Source: Microvirga puerhi
GTDB taxonomy: Bacteria; Pseudomonadota; Alphaproteobacteria; Rhizobiales; Beijerinckiaceae
Reading direction: 5' to 3'
NCBI RefSeq assembly: GCF_020089865.1
Contig: NZ_JAIRBM010000006.1
Span: 124,001-188,000 of the forward strand
DNA: 64,000 nucleotides
Under the pieces are notes generated by a model. The model ran no database searches. It worked only from the letters and a program-made list of their open reading frames with translations, and was not told the DNA's origin. The translations under genes were made by a program, and so were the position numbers. Shown one piece after another: positions 28,874-36,918 of the stretch. The stretch's first letter is position 1, and every line of letters starts with the position of its first letter.

Positions 28874-29623
28874 ATGACCTATTGCGTCGGCATCCTCGTT
28901 CAGGATGGCCTCGTGATGATCGCCGATACGCGCACCAATGCCGGCGTGGACAATATCGCGACGTTCCGCAAGCTCCACGTCTTCGAAGCCGCCAACGATA
29001 GGGTCATCGCCCTGGCGACGGCCGGGAACCTCTCCGTGAGCCAGTCGGTCCTATCGCTCCTCGGAGACGGATTGGAGGATCCTGAAACGGGTGAGCTGAC
29101 GACGCTCATGACCGTGTCCAGCATGTTCAAGGCCGCACAGCTGATCGGCCGCGCCATTCGCCGCGTCTATGAGGTGGATGGAGCCGAGATGGAAAAGAGA
29201 GGCACGACCTTCGACGTGATGGTCCTGCTCGGCGGACAGATCGGGAAAGGGCCGATGCGCCTCTATCAGATCTACTCGGCCGGCAACGCCATCGAAGCGA
29301 CGCAGGACACGCCGTTTCTGCAGATCGGCGAACCGAAATACGGTAAGCCCATTCTCGACCGCGCCATTTCCTACGATGTCGGACTGGTGGAGGCGCTGAA
29401 GCTCGGCCTCATCTCCATGGACTCGACTCTGAAGTCCAATCTCGGCGTCGGCCTGCCCATCGACATCATGGTGGCGAAGCGCGATGCCCTTAAGACCGGG
29501 CTGTCCTATCGGATCCAGGAGGACGAGCCGTATTTCCGCGATCTCCGCGATCGCTGGTCGGCGGCGCTCCGTGCCGCCCACCAGGCCATTCCACATCCCC
29601 CATATATTGACGAGACCTTTTAG
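28874..29623 (+). CDS. Anbu, bacterial proteasome-like peptidase
   Basis: A 249-residue N-terminal-nucleophile hydrolase of the Anbu (ancestral beta subunit) family, related to HslV and the 20S proteasome. After removal of Met1 the N-terminus is Thr1 (TYCVGILVQDGLVMIADTRT). Counting from Thr1, D17 and K32 sit where the HslV/proteasome catalytic Asp and Lys lie. Start 28874 is chosen over 28826 because it places Thr directly after Met and has GGAGGAACTCCC upstream. It ends the operon ATP-grasp/alpha-E/transglutaminase/Anbu. Family members assemble into open-ended helical rings. Peptidase substrates and a physiological role remain unclear. Confidence 0.92.
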   Translation: MTYCVGILVQDGLVMIADTRTNAGVDNIATFRKLHVFEAANDRVIALATAGNLSVSQSVLSLLGDGLEDPETGELTTLMTVSSMFKAAQLIGRAIRRVYEVDGAEMEKRGTTFDVMVLLGGQIGKGPMRLYQIYSAGNAIEATQDTPFLQIGEPKYGKPILDRAISYDVGLVEALKLGLISMDSTLKSNLGVGLPIDIMVAKRDALKTGLSYRIQEDEPYFRDLRDRWSAALRAAHQAIPHPPYIDETF

Positions 29624-29674
29624 CCGTCCCGTGTCATATACACCTCGGCGACGTTCACATGTTCCGGGCCCGGA

Positions 29675-30247
29675 TCAAATGCGCTCTTCGGACACCGTGC
29701 GCCAATATTCCCTTGTCCTCTGCTCCTGCGCAGGCTCCGGCCACGTCTGGTTGTTGCCGTAGAACGGCGGCGCACCTCGCAGCTGCTCCTCCGAGATATC
29801 CGTGTGATATCCGCCGAGACCGGGCGCATAGGAGAGCTGGTCCCAAGGAATCGTATAGTGGCGTGTTCCGAGGCCGAGAAACCCGCCGAAGGCCACATCG
29901 ACATACAGCACACGACCGCTCACCTTCTCGATCAGCAGCCGCTTGATGGTGCCGACCCGGTTGTCGTCGCGGTCGAAGACCGGGGTTCCCTCGACGCGAT
30001 CGCTCTCGACGATCGGCTTGGCGGAGGCTGCATGCTGGAGCGGCCCCCAGAGATAGCAGCCGTTCTCCAGCACGCCCGTGGCGACGACAGCCCGGCTGAT
30101 GTCCAGGTTCCATTCTTCATCCGGAGAGATCTGCTGCACGAAGGTCCATGGTCCCTCGTCATCCGGAAGCTGACGGCCGGTGGCATCCTCGGCAAAGCCG
30201 CGCAGCTCAGGGTTCGTCTGGGACCGGAACAGGTAGTAGGTTCGCAT
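29675..30247 (-). CDS. PRC-barrel domain protein
   Basis: A 190-residue probably cytoplasmic protein convergent with the Anbu gene. Residues about 85-150 form a PRC barrel (GTPVFDRDDNRVGTIKRLLI, GRVLYVDVAFGG, HYTIPWDQLSY). N-terminal residues 1-80 (MRTYYLFRSQTNPELRGF) are less conserved, with no signal peptide. The start at 30247 has GGGAGG upstream; a longer start at 30313 has no such support. No enzyme motif is seen. PRC-barrel proteins include RNA-processing and envelope-linked factors, so the role here is unassigned. Confidence 0.78.
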   Translation of the reverse strand: MRTYYLFRSQTNPELRGFAEDATGRQLPDDEGPWTFVQQISPDEEWNLDISRAVVATGVLENGCYLWGPLQHAASAKPIVESDRVEGTPVFDRDDNRVGTIKRLLIEKVSGRVLYVDVAFGGFLGLGTRHYTIPWDQLSYAPGLGGYHTDISEEQLRGAPPFYGNNQTWPEPAQEQRTREYWRTVSEERI

Positions 30248-30444
30248 CAAGAACCTCCCGCTCGACGTTAGAGAGCCCCCGGACATTGACACACGTTCCG
30301 CGTATAAATGCAATGAAGCGGGTTTCGCGCCAAGGCTCGGCTGCCGCGATCCCTGAACACGTGAGAGCAGTTTAACTTCGTTCCAGGAAAGCTTCCTGTA
30401 TCGATCCGCTTATCTTGTCGCCCTCTTCGAAGGGCTTTCACCAA

Positions 30445-30918
30445 TCATTGCTCGGCAAAAAGATCAAAAGGCGGATCTGTCGTCTTCACATTCTTGGTAA
30501 TGACATAAGTAAAATAGCGCTCGATCCCCAGATCGAGCGCCAAGAGCTTGTCGATCAACCTCTGATAGCTGTCGATACTGTCAGAGACGACCTTGAGAAT
30601 GTAGTCCACCCCGCCGCCGGTCGCATCACAGGAGATGATGGCGGGCTCCTTCAGAATCGCCTCCTCGAACCGCTGAAAGTCGATCTGCTGGTGGCTCCTC
30701 AGCATCACCTCGACCAGCACCGTCAGACGGCGGGCAAAGCTGTCAGGGTTGATGCGGGCTACGTAGCCCGTGATCACCCCCCCTTTCTCCAGCCTGCTCA
30801 GCCGTTCCCAGCAGGCCGCCGGCGAAAGGTTGACGGCTTCCGCCAGCCGAAGCTTGGTCATCCGACCATCTTTCTGAAGAGCTGTCAGAATTTTCAGATC
30901 GATCTTGTCGAGTTTCAT
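30445..30918 (-). CDS. doeX: Lrp/AsnC-family regulator of ectoine catabolism
   Basis: A 157-residue leucine-responsive-type regulator. The N-terminal helix-turn-helix (KIDLKILTALQKDGRMTKLR, NLSPAACWERLSRLE) is followed by a RAM effector domain (AIISCDATGGGVDYILKVV). It is divergent from enuR with only 61 bases between. In many bacteria an AsnC-type gene accompanies ectoine catabolic genes and is named doeX or asnC. The gene symbol rests on this context and on close similarity in layout; the domain assignment is certain. Start 30918 (MKLDKIDLKIL) is preferred over 30981, which would overlap the enuR start region. Confidence 0.85.
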   Translation of the reverse strand: MKLDKIDLKILTALQKDGRMTKLRLAEAVNLSPAACWERLSRLEKGGVITGYVARINPDSFARRLTVLVEVMLRSHQQIDFQRFEEAILKEPAIISCDATGGGVDYILKVVSDSIDSYQRLIDKLLALDLGIERYFTYVITKNVKTTDPPFDLFAEQ

Positions 30919-30939
30919 GGCTATCCAGAGTTTCAGCAC

Positions 30940-30951
30940 AATGTCATGATT
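30940..30951 (+). promoter_or_regulatory. Motif AATGTCATGATT in the doeX-enuR intergenic region
   Basis: This 12-mer matches (with changes at one or two positions) the motifs at 32454-32465 (minus strand), 32472-32483 and 32505-32516 upstream of eutB. All share TGWCATG. The divergent regulators share this 61-base intergenic region, so a common operator for EnuR or DoeX is likely. Position and repeat support it; no binding data exist here. Confidence 0.45.
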
Positions 30952-30979
30952 ATCGACCCTCAGCATTCGAGACAATCCC

Positions 30980-32440
30980 ATGCGTGGATCAATACCTTTC
31001 CCAGCCGATCAGGAAGCCGCCCCCGGCCTGCCGGGGGACGACGAGGCCGACTGGCAGCCCATCCTGGTCAAGCGGAAGGGAGCGACGAAACATAAGATTC
31101 TGACCGAGCGGATCATCGCGGACATCGACGCCAACGTCCTGCCGCCGCGCGCCCGCATGCCGACCCATCGCGATCTCGCCCGCAAGCTGGGCGTCTCGGT
31201 GCAGACCGTCAGCCTCAGCTACAAGGAGGCCGAGAGGCGGGGCTATCTGCGGGGAGAGGTCGGCAGAGGCACTTTCGTCCGCAGCCGTGTGACGGAAAAG
31301 GCCGATCGATTCATGCTCGACCGCAACGAGGGCGAGACCATGGATCTTTCCATCGTCCGGGCGGTCTATACGGAAGCTCATGAGCATGCGTCCCGCATCG
31401 TCATGCAGCGGCTGGCGGAGGCCGACAACAGCACATTCATGCGTCCCTGCCGCCCCATCGCGGGATTGGACCCTCATCGCGCCGCAGCCCAGACCTGGCT
31501 GCGAGGCCTGGGCGTCGAGGCGAATAAGGATCGCATCCTCATTACCAACGGCGCCGCCCACGGCCTCTTCCTGGCCGTCGCGGCCGTCGTCCAGGCCGGG
31601 GAGACCGTCCTTACGGAATGCCTGACGGACCACGGTATCATCGGCCTCGCCAACGTGCTCGGCTTCAACCTCCGCGGCCTGCCGATCGATCGAGAGGGCA
31701 TCCTCGTCGAGGCCTTCGAGGAAGCCTGTGCAGCCGGAGGCGTCACGGCGCTGGTGCTCGTGCCGACGCTGGGCAACCCAACGAGCCATGTCATGGGGGC
31801 CGGACGCCGGCAGGCCATCGCCGAAGTCGCGCGTCGCTACGGCGTGTTCGTCATCGAAGACGAGGTGTACAAGCCCCTTCTGGAGGAGCCGCTTCCAGCA
31901 TTCGCCGAGCTCCTGCCCGATCTCGGCTTCTTCACGACCAGCTTCACCAAATCGGTCCTGACGGGATTACGGGTCGGGTATCTCGTCGTGCCGTCGCATT
32001 ACAGCATCCGCGTCGCCAGCATCATGCGCGTCACGACCTGGAGCGCCACCAATCTTGCTGCGGAGATCGCAGCACGGTGGATCGAGGACGGAACGGCGCA
32101 GGAACTGCTCGACGTGCAGCGACAGGAAGCGCGTGCCCGCCAGACCATCGTAAGCGAAATCCTGAGCGAGCACATTGCCCAGACGCATCCCCTGTCCCTT
32201 TGCGCCTGGCTCAAGGTGCCGCCACGCTGGACGGAAGAAGGCCTGGTGCGCGCCCTGGCCCAGAACCACGTCGCCGTCACGCCGTCAGACCCCTTCATCG
32301 CAGGCGAAACCGACGCGGGCGGCATCCGTATCTGCCTCGGCGGGCGGCTGTCCCATGGAGCCCTAGCCGAGGCACTCCATATCGTCAGGCGCACCTTCGA
32401 TCAATTACCGCCGGTCTTCGACGTCAGCTCCATCGCCTGA
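30980..32440 (+). CDS. enuR: MocR/GabR-type regulator EnuR of ectoine utilisation
   Basis: A 486-residue fusion of a GntR-type winged helix-turn-helix (about 35-105: MPTHRDLARKLGVSVQTVSL, RGYLRGEVGRGTFV) and a fold-type-I aminotransferase domain. The pyridoxal phosphate lysine is K324 in SFTKSVLTGLRVGYL, with D294 in VIEDEVYKP. EnuR regulators repress ectoine genes and are released by acetylated or free diaminobutyrate, which reacts with the PLP. It heads the eut-doe-ehu genes, which start about 200 bases downstream. The name is by context and length, not by homology search. Confidence 0.88.
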   Translation: MRGSIPFPADQEAAPGLPGDDEADWQPILVKRKGATKHKILTERIIADIDANVLPPRARMPTHRDLARKLGVSVQTVSLSYKEAERRGYLRGEVGRGTFVRSRVTEKADRFMLDRNEGETMDLSIVRAVYTEAHEHASRIVMQRLAEADNSTFMRPCRPIAGLDPHRAAAQTWLRGLGVEANKDRILITNGAAHGLFLAVAAVVQAGETVLTECLTDHGIIGLANVLGFNLRGLPIDREGILVEAFEEACAAGGVTALVLVPTLGNPTSHVMGAGRRQAIAEVARRYGVFVIEDEVYKPLLEEPLPAFAELLPDLGFFTTSFTKSVLTGLRVGYLVVPSHYSIRVASIMRVTTWSATNLAAEIAARWIEDGTAQELLDVQRQEARARQTIVSEILSEHIAQTHPLSLCAWLKVPPRWTEEGLVRALAQNHVAVTPSDPFIAGETDAGGIRICLGGRLSHGALAEALHIVRRTFDQLPPVFDVSSIA

Positions 32441-32453
32441 ACAGTGGCAATTG

Positions 32454-32483
32454 TTTCATGACAATATAATTATTGACATGATT
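32454..32483. promoter_or_regulatory. Paired inverted motifs upstream of eutB with embedded -35 box
   Basis: ATTGTCATGAAA (minus strand, 32465-32454) and ATTGACATGATT (32472-32483) form an inverted repeat CATGACAAT-N6-ATTGACATG with eight of nine pairs. A TTGACA box (32473-32478) is embedded in the right arm; the best -10-like hexamer is weak (TACACC). A further copy, TTTGTCATGGTG, is at 32505-32516. A repressor bound here would block RNA polymerase, which fits EnuR action at the head of the catabolic genes. The assignment to EnuR rather than DoeX is inference. Confidence 0.5.
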
Positions 32484-32504
32484 TTTTGCTCATTACACCA
32501 TCGC

Positions 32505-32516
32505 TTTGTCATGGTG
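32505..32516 (+). promoter_or_regulatory. Third promoter-region copy of the ectoine-locus motif
   Basis: TTTGTCATGGTG matches the core TTGTCATG of the intergenic and paired copies, diverging after the CATG. It lies about 120 bases before the preferred eutB start and overlaps the ribosome-like sequence of the alternative start at 32521. Confidence 0.35.
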
Positions 32517-32637
32517 AAAGATGGCGAATGCGCGCAAGGTCCGAAGCGTTCCTCTGCTTCAAGGCAGCCCCAATCAGTCGATCCGGCTTCGGTCGCCTAG
32601 ACCTTCGCGATCTCAGTGCATCGGTGGATTGCAACGC

Positions 32638-33636
32638 ATGACGCTGATCGGGCTCGATATGGTGATGGAAGCGCGAGTGAGGATCGCGCCTCACATCCTT
32701 CGGACTCCTCTCAATCATTCCGCGAGTCTTTCAGTCCGGTGTGGCGCTCCCGTCCACCTCAAGCTTGAGACCCGTCAAACGACAGGGAGCTTCAAGTTGC
32801 GGGGAGCCAGCAATGCGGTTCTCTCCTTGAGCCGCGATGCACGGGAGCGCGGACTCGTCACGGCCTCGACCGGAAATCACGGACGCGCCCTGGCACAGGC
32901 GGCGAAGGCCGCGGGCGTACACGCGGTCGTCTGCATGTCTGCTCTCGTTCCGAGCAATAAAGTCGACGCCGTTCGTGCCCTCGGGGCCGAGGTCCGCATC
33001 GTCGGTCATTCGCAGGACGATGCCCAGAACGAGGTCGACCGTCTCGTGCGCGAAGAAGGTTTGACTGCTGTACCGCCCTTCGACCATGCGGCCGTGATCG
33101 CCGGTCAGGGAACGATCGGCCTTGAGATCGTGGAGGATGCACCCGACACCGCGCTCGTCCTCATCCCCCTCTCCGGAGGCGGTCTTGCGGCAGGCGTCGC
33201 CGCCGCGATGAAGAACAAGTCTCCTCACATACGCGCCGTCGGCATATCCATGGCCCGCGGAGCGGCCATGTCCGAAAGCCTGAATGCGGGGCACCCGGTT
33301 TCAGTCGAGGAACAGGAAACCCTGGCGGATTCCCTCGGCGGCGGAATTGGCCTCGCCAACCGATACACCTTCGCCATGTGCCGCGACCTCCTCGACGATG
33401 TCGTGCTGCTGTCGGAGGATGAAATCGCAGCTGGCATCCGTCATGCCTCCATCGAAGAGGGCGAGATCGTGGAAGGGGCCGGTGCGGTGGGTATCGCCGC
33501 GCTCCTGGCAGGCAAGGTCGTGCCGAGAGGCCCTACGGTCGTCGTCGTATCGGGCCGCAACATCGATGAGGCGCGACACCGCCAGATCGCTTTCGGCGCG
33601 GCGGAGAAAACCAGCGGTGCAGGAGGACATGGCTGA
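32638..33636 (+). CDS. eutB: Threonine dehydratase-like hydroxyectoine utilisation protein EutB
   Basis: A 332-residue PLP enzyme of the serine/threonine dehydratase fold. PLP lysine K53 lies in TTGSFKLRGASNA, and the phosphate-binding Gly loop is LSGGGLAAG. In ectoine-using bacteria EutB acts with EutC (and often EutA) to convert 5-hydroxyectoine toward ectoine; the exact chemistry is not settled. Start 32638 follows GGTGGA and matches the usual length. An in-frame start at 32521 has GGTGAAAG upstream and would add 39 Arg-rich residues of unusual composition, so it is less likely. The stop overlaps eutC by one base. Confidence 0.87.
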   Translation: MTLIGLDMVMEARVRIAPHILRTPLNHSASLSVRCGAPVHLKLETRQTTGSFKLRGASNAVLSLSRDARERGLVTASTGNHGRALAQAAKAAGVHAVVCMSALVPSNKVDAVRALGAEVRIVGHSQDDAQNEVDRLVREEGLTAVPPFDHAAVIAGQGTIGLEIVEDAPDTALVLIPLSGGGLAAGVAAAMKNKSPHIRAVGISMARGAAMSESLNAGHPVSVEEQETLADSLGGGIGLANRYTFAMCRDLLDDVVLLSEDEIAAGIRHASIEEGEIVEGAGAVGIAALLAGKVVPRGPTVVVVSGRNIDEARHRQIAFGAAEKTSGAGGHG

Positions 33637-34649
33637 TGGCAAAGATGCTCGTACTCACCGAGCCGGACCTTCGCGCCATCGTCAAGCTCGATGCAAGTGC
33701 TGTGACCTGCATCGAAGATGCCTTCGCGGCGCTGGCAACGAAGCCGGTCGTCATGCCGCCGATCCTGAGGCTCGACATCGCGGAGCATCGCGGCGAGGTC
33801 GATGTGAAGACCGCCTATGTTCCCGGTCTGGATGGCTTCGCCATCAAGATCAGCCCAGGATTCTTCGACAATCCAAAACTGGGCCTGCCGAGCCTCAACG
33901 GCCTCATGGTTCTTTTGAGCACGACAACCGGGCTCGTCGAAGCGCTCCTTCTCGACAACGGCTATCTCACCGACATCCGCACAGCGGCAGCCGGTGCTGT
34001 CGCGGCGAAACATCTCGCACGGGAGGATGCGCAGAGCGCGGCAATCTTTGGAGCCGGCCTTCAGGCCCGCCTTCAACTGAGTGCGCTCACCCTTGTCCGC
34101 CCGATCCGATATGCGCGGATCTGGGCGCGCGACCAGCAAAAAGCCACGGCAACGGCACGCGAGCTCAGCGGCACGCTCGGGATTATAGTGGAAGCAGCGT
34201 CGACGCCTGCGGCAGCATGCGAAGACGCGGACGTCATCGTCACGACGACTCCCGCCGAACAGCCGATCCTGAAGGCGGAATGGCTCCGGCCCGGCCAGCA
34301 TATCACAGCGATGGGCTCCGATTCCGAACATAAGAACGAGATCGAACCTGCTGTCTTTGCGCGTTCGTCTTACGTCGCCGACAGTGTCGCCCAGACGCGC
34401 CGGCTCGGCGAACTGCATCATGCCATCAAGGCGGGACTGATTGCTCCCGATCGACCATTTCCGGAACTGGGACAGGTCATCGCCGGTCAAAAGCCCGGCC
34501 GTGAGACGCGCGATTCCATCACCTTCTGCGATCTGACCGGCACCGGTGTCCAGGATACCGCCATCGCAACGCTCGCCCACCGGCGGGCACGCGAGTCGGC
34601 AGCAGGTCGAACCATCAACACTCAAGAATCAGCCGGAGGACGCCCTTGA
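33636..34649 (+). CDS. eutC: Ornithine cyclodeaminase-like hydroxyectoine utilisation protein EutC
   Basis: A 337-residue NAD(P)-fold protein of the ornithine cyclodeaminase/mu-crystallin family. The substrate-side motif is GYLTDIRTAAAGAVAAKHLA and the Rossmann motif is AIFGAGLQARLQL, followed by TTTPAEQPIL. It forms a pair with EutB in hydroxyectoine use. Its start overlaps the eutB stop by one base and its stop overlaps doeA by four. No eutA-like gene is found near it in this window. Confidence 0.88.
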   Translation: MAKMLVLTEPDLRAIVKLDASAVTCIEDAFAALATKPVVMPPILRLDIAEHRGEVDVKTAYVPGLDGFAIKISPGFFDNPKLGLPSLNGLMVLLSTTTGLVEALLLDNGYLTDIRTAAAGAVAAKHLAREDAQSAAIFGAGLQARLQLSALTLVRPIRYARIWARDQQKATATARELSGTLGIIVEAASTPAAACEDADVIVTTTPAEQPILKAEWLRPGQHITAMGSDSEHKNEIEPAVFARSSYVADSVAQTRRLGELHHAIKAGLIAPDRPFPELGQVIAGQKPGRETRDSITFCDLTGTGVQDTAIATLAHRRARESAAGRTINTQESAGGRP

Positions 34650-35827
34650 ACCCGCCTCATCTCAATTTCAGCCGCGCCGAATATGCCGCGCGGCTCGAAA
34701 AGACCCGCAAGGCCATGGACAAGGCGGGGATCGATCTCCTGATCGTCACCGATCCATCGAACATGCACTGGCTGACGGGCTATGATGGCTGGTCGTTCTA
34801 CGTTCATCAATGCGTCCTGGTTCCCCCGGACGGCGAACCGATCTGGTACGGACGCGGTCAGGATGCCAACGGCGCCAAGCGCACCGCCTATCTGGCGCAC
34901 GACAACATCGTCGGCTACCCAGACCACTATGTTCAGTCGACGGAACGCCATCCGATGGATTTCCTGTCCGACCTCATCGCGAAGCGCGGTTGGGACAAGG
35001 GGACGATCGCGGTCGAGATGGACAACTACTACTTCTCCGCTGCAGCCTATCTTTCGCTAACGAAGCACCTGCCGAATGCCCGATTCAAGGATGCCCTGTC
35101 GCTCGTGAATTGGCAGCGCGCCGTGAAGAGCTCGACAGAAATCGAATACATGAAGAAGGCGGGCCGCATCGTAGAGGCCATGCATCGGCGCATTCTTGAA
35201 AAAGCCGAGCCCGGCATCCGCAAGAGCGATCTCGTCGCGGAGATCTACGATGCGAGTCTGCGCGGTGTCGACGGCTACGGTGGGGACTATGCTGCCATCG
35301 TGCCGTTGCTTCCGTCCGGAGAAGAGGCTTCGGCTCCGCATCTGACCTGGGATGACCGCCCGATGCGCAGCGGCGAAGGCACGTTCTTCGAAATCGCGGG
35401 CTGCTACAAGCGCTATCATTGCCCTCTTTCACGCACCCTCTTCCTCGGCAGGCCGACACAGGCCTTTCTGGATGCGGAGAAAGCCGTTCTTGAAGGCATG
35501 GAAGAAGGACTGGCGGCAGCCAAGCCCGGAAACGTCTGCGAAGACATCGCCAACGCTTTCTTCGCTGTCCTCAAGCGCTACGGCATCGTGAAGGACAACC
35601 GCACGGGCTATCCGATCGGCCTGAGTTATCCTCCGGATTGGGGCGAGCGCACCATGAGCCTGCGCCCCGGCGACCGGACGGAACTTCAACCCGGTATGAC
35701 GTTCCACTTCATGACAGGCCTCTGGCTCGAAAACATGGGCCTTGAGATCACGGAGAGCATCGTCATCACGAATACCGGTGTCGAATGCCTCTCCAACATG
35801 CCGCGCCAGCTCTTCGTGAAGCCATGA
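34646..35827 (+). CDS. doeA: Ectoine hydrolase DoeA (EutD)
   Basis: A 393-residue M24-fold protein (creatinase/aminopeptidase P-like). It hydrolyses the ectoine ring to N-acetyl-diaminobutyrate. Conserved stretches include VTDPSNMHWLTGYDGWSFYV, GRGQDANGAKRTAYL, LSYPPDWGERTMSLRPGD and LENMGLEITESIVI. The start is a TTG at 34646, four bases inside eutC, with GGAGGA nicely placed upstream, so it is translationally coupled. Its length and neighbours (doeB next, with an ATGA overlap) fix the assignment within the M24 family, where prolidase would be the alternative. Confidence 0.92.
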   Translation: MNPPHLNFSRAEYAARLEKTRKAMDKAGIDLLIVTDPSNMHWLTGYDGWSFYVHQCVLVPPDGEPIWYGRGQDANGAKRTAYLAHDNIVGYPDHYVQSTERHPMDFLSDLIAKRGWDKGTIAVEMDNYYFSAAAYLSLTKHLPNARFKDALSLVNWQRAVKSSTEIEYMKKAGRIVEAMHRRILEKAEPGIRKSDLVAEIYDASLRGVDGYGGDYAAIVPLLPSGEEASAPHLTWDDRPMRSGEGTFFEIAGCYKRYHCPLSRTLFLGRPTQAFLDAEKAVLEGMEEGLAAAKPGNVCEDIANAFFAVLKRYGIVKDNRTGYPIGLSYPPDWGERTMSLRPGDRTELQPGMTFHFMTGLWLENMGLEITESIVITNTGVECLSNMPRQLFVKP

Positions 35828-36843
35828 ACATCATGACGCCCGTTCTGCGCCCCTCCCCGATTGCGGCCACCGTCGACTTCGAAGTCGACGGGGTTCAACA
35901 CGGCCACCTGCGCCTTCCCTATAGCAGGGATGATTCCGCCTGGGGTTCGGTCATGGTCCCAATCACGGTCGTGAAGCGCGGTGAAGGCCCAACGGCGCTT
36001 CTCACGGGCGGCAACCATGGCGACGAGTATGAGGGGCCGGTCGCCCTGTTCGATCTGGCACGAACCCTGAAGGCCGAGGACGTCCATGGCCGCGTCGTGA
36101 TCGTACCGGCCATGAACTATCCGGCCTTCCGGGCCGGGACGCGCACATCTCCCATTGACCGGGGCAACCTCAATCGCAGCTTTCCGGGCCGGCCCGACGG
36201 CACGGTAACGGAGAAGATTGCAGATTATTTCCAGCGTACCTTACTACCCCTGGCCGACATCGTGCTCGACTTTCACTCCGGAGGACGTACGCTGGATTTC
36301 TTGCCTTATGCGGCCGCACACCAGTTGCCGGACAAGACACAGGAGAAACGTTGCTTCGACGCCGTTGTAGCCTTCGCCGCACCCTACTCCATGAAGATGG
36401 TCGAGATCGACTCGGTCGGTATGTACGACTCTGCGGCCGAAGAGATGGGCAAAGTGTTCGTCACAACGGAGCTGTCGGGCGGCGGCACTTCCACAGCCTT
36501 CACAGCCGGAATTGCCAAGCGCGGCGTCATGAACGTGCTCAAACATGCAGGCATCGTTTCCGGAACGCCGGAGACCGCACCGACGCGCTGGCTCGACATG
36601 CCGTCGGACGATTGCTTCAGCTTTGCAGAGGATGACGGGCTCATCGAACCTTGCATCGATCTTGGTGCTCCCGTCCGAGCGGGCGACATCATCGCCCGCA
36701 TTCATCCCATCGGACGCACCGGACTGCCTCCTGCCGAATACCGGGCCAAGCTCGACGGCGTTCTTGCTGCGCGGCACTTTCCAGGCCTCGTCAAGATGGG
36801 CGACTGCCTCTCAGTAGTCGCAACCATGGAGGAAGCACACTGA
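35824..36843 (+). CDS. doeB: N-acetyl-diaminobutyrate deacetylase DoeB (EutE)
   Basis: A 339-residue zinc deacylase of the succinylglutamate desuccinylase/aspartoacylase (M14-like) family. Zinc ligands are H65 and E68 in GGNHGDEYEG and H151 in LDFHSGG. The C-terminal part has the usual carrier-like beta fold with GAPVRAGDIIARIHP. It removes the acetyl group to give 2,4-diaminobutyrate. The start at 35824 overlaps the doeA stop (ATGA). A longer in-frame start at 35785 lies inside doeA and is not needed. It ends 75 bases before ehuB. Confidence 0.92.
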   Translation: MNIMTPVLRPSPIAATVDFEVDGVQHGHLRLPYSRDDSAWGSVMVPITVVKRGEGPTALLTGGNHGDEYEGPVALFDLARTLKAEDVHGRVVIVPAMNYPAFRAGTRTSPIDRGNLNRSFPGRPDGTVTEKIADYFQRTLLPLADIVLDFHSGGRTLDFLPYAAAHQLPDKTQEKRCFDAVVAFAAPYSMKMVEIDSVGMYDSAAEEMGKVFVTTELSGGGTSTAFTAGIAKRGVMNVLKHAGIVSGTPETAPTRWLDMPSDDCFSFAEDDGLIEPCIDLGAPVRAGDIIARIHPIGRTGLPPAEYRAKLDGVLAARHFPGLVKMGDCLSVVATMEEAH

Positions 36844-36918
36844 ACCAGACCCGCCAGCGACAACGCTGCAAGCCGGAGCAACCGGCACGCGGACCCACAA
36901 CCCAGAGGAGAAGACCAG

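Noticed and set aside
29690..29700. Short palindrome near the Anbu-PRC convergent gap as a terminator
   Set aside because: Only about ten bases and no U-run; too weak to list.
32521..32637. Extended start for eutB
   Set aside because: Adds 39 Arg- and Ser-rich residues not typical for the family, though a GGTGAAAG ribosome site makes it possible; left as an alternative.
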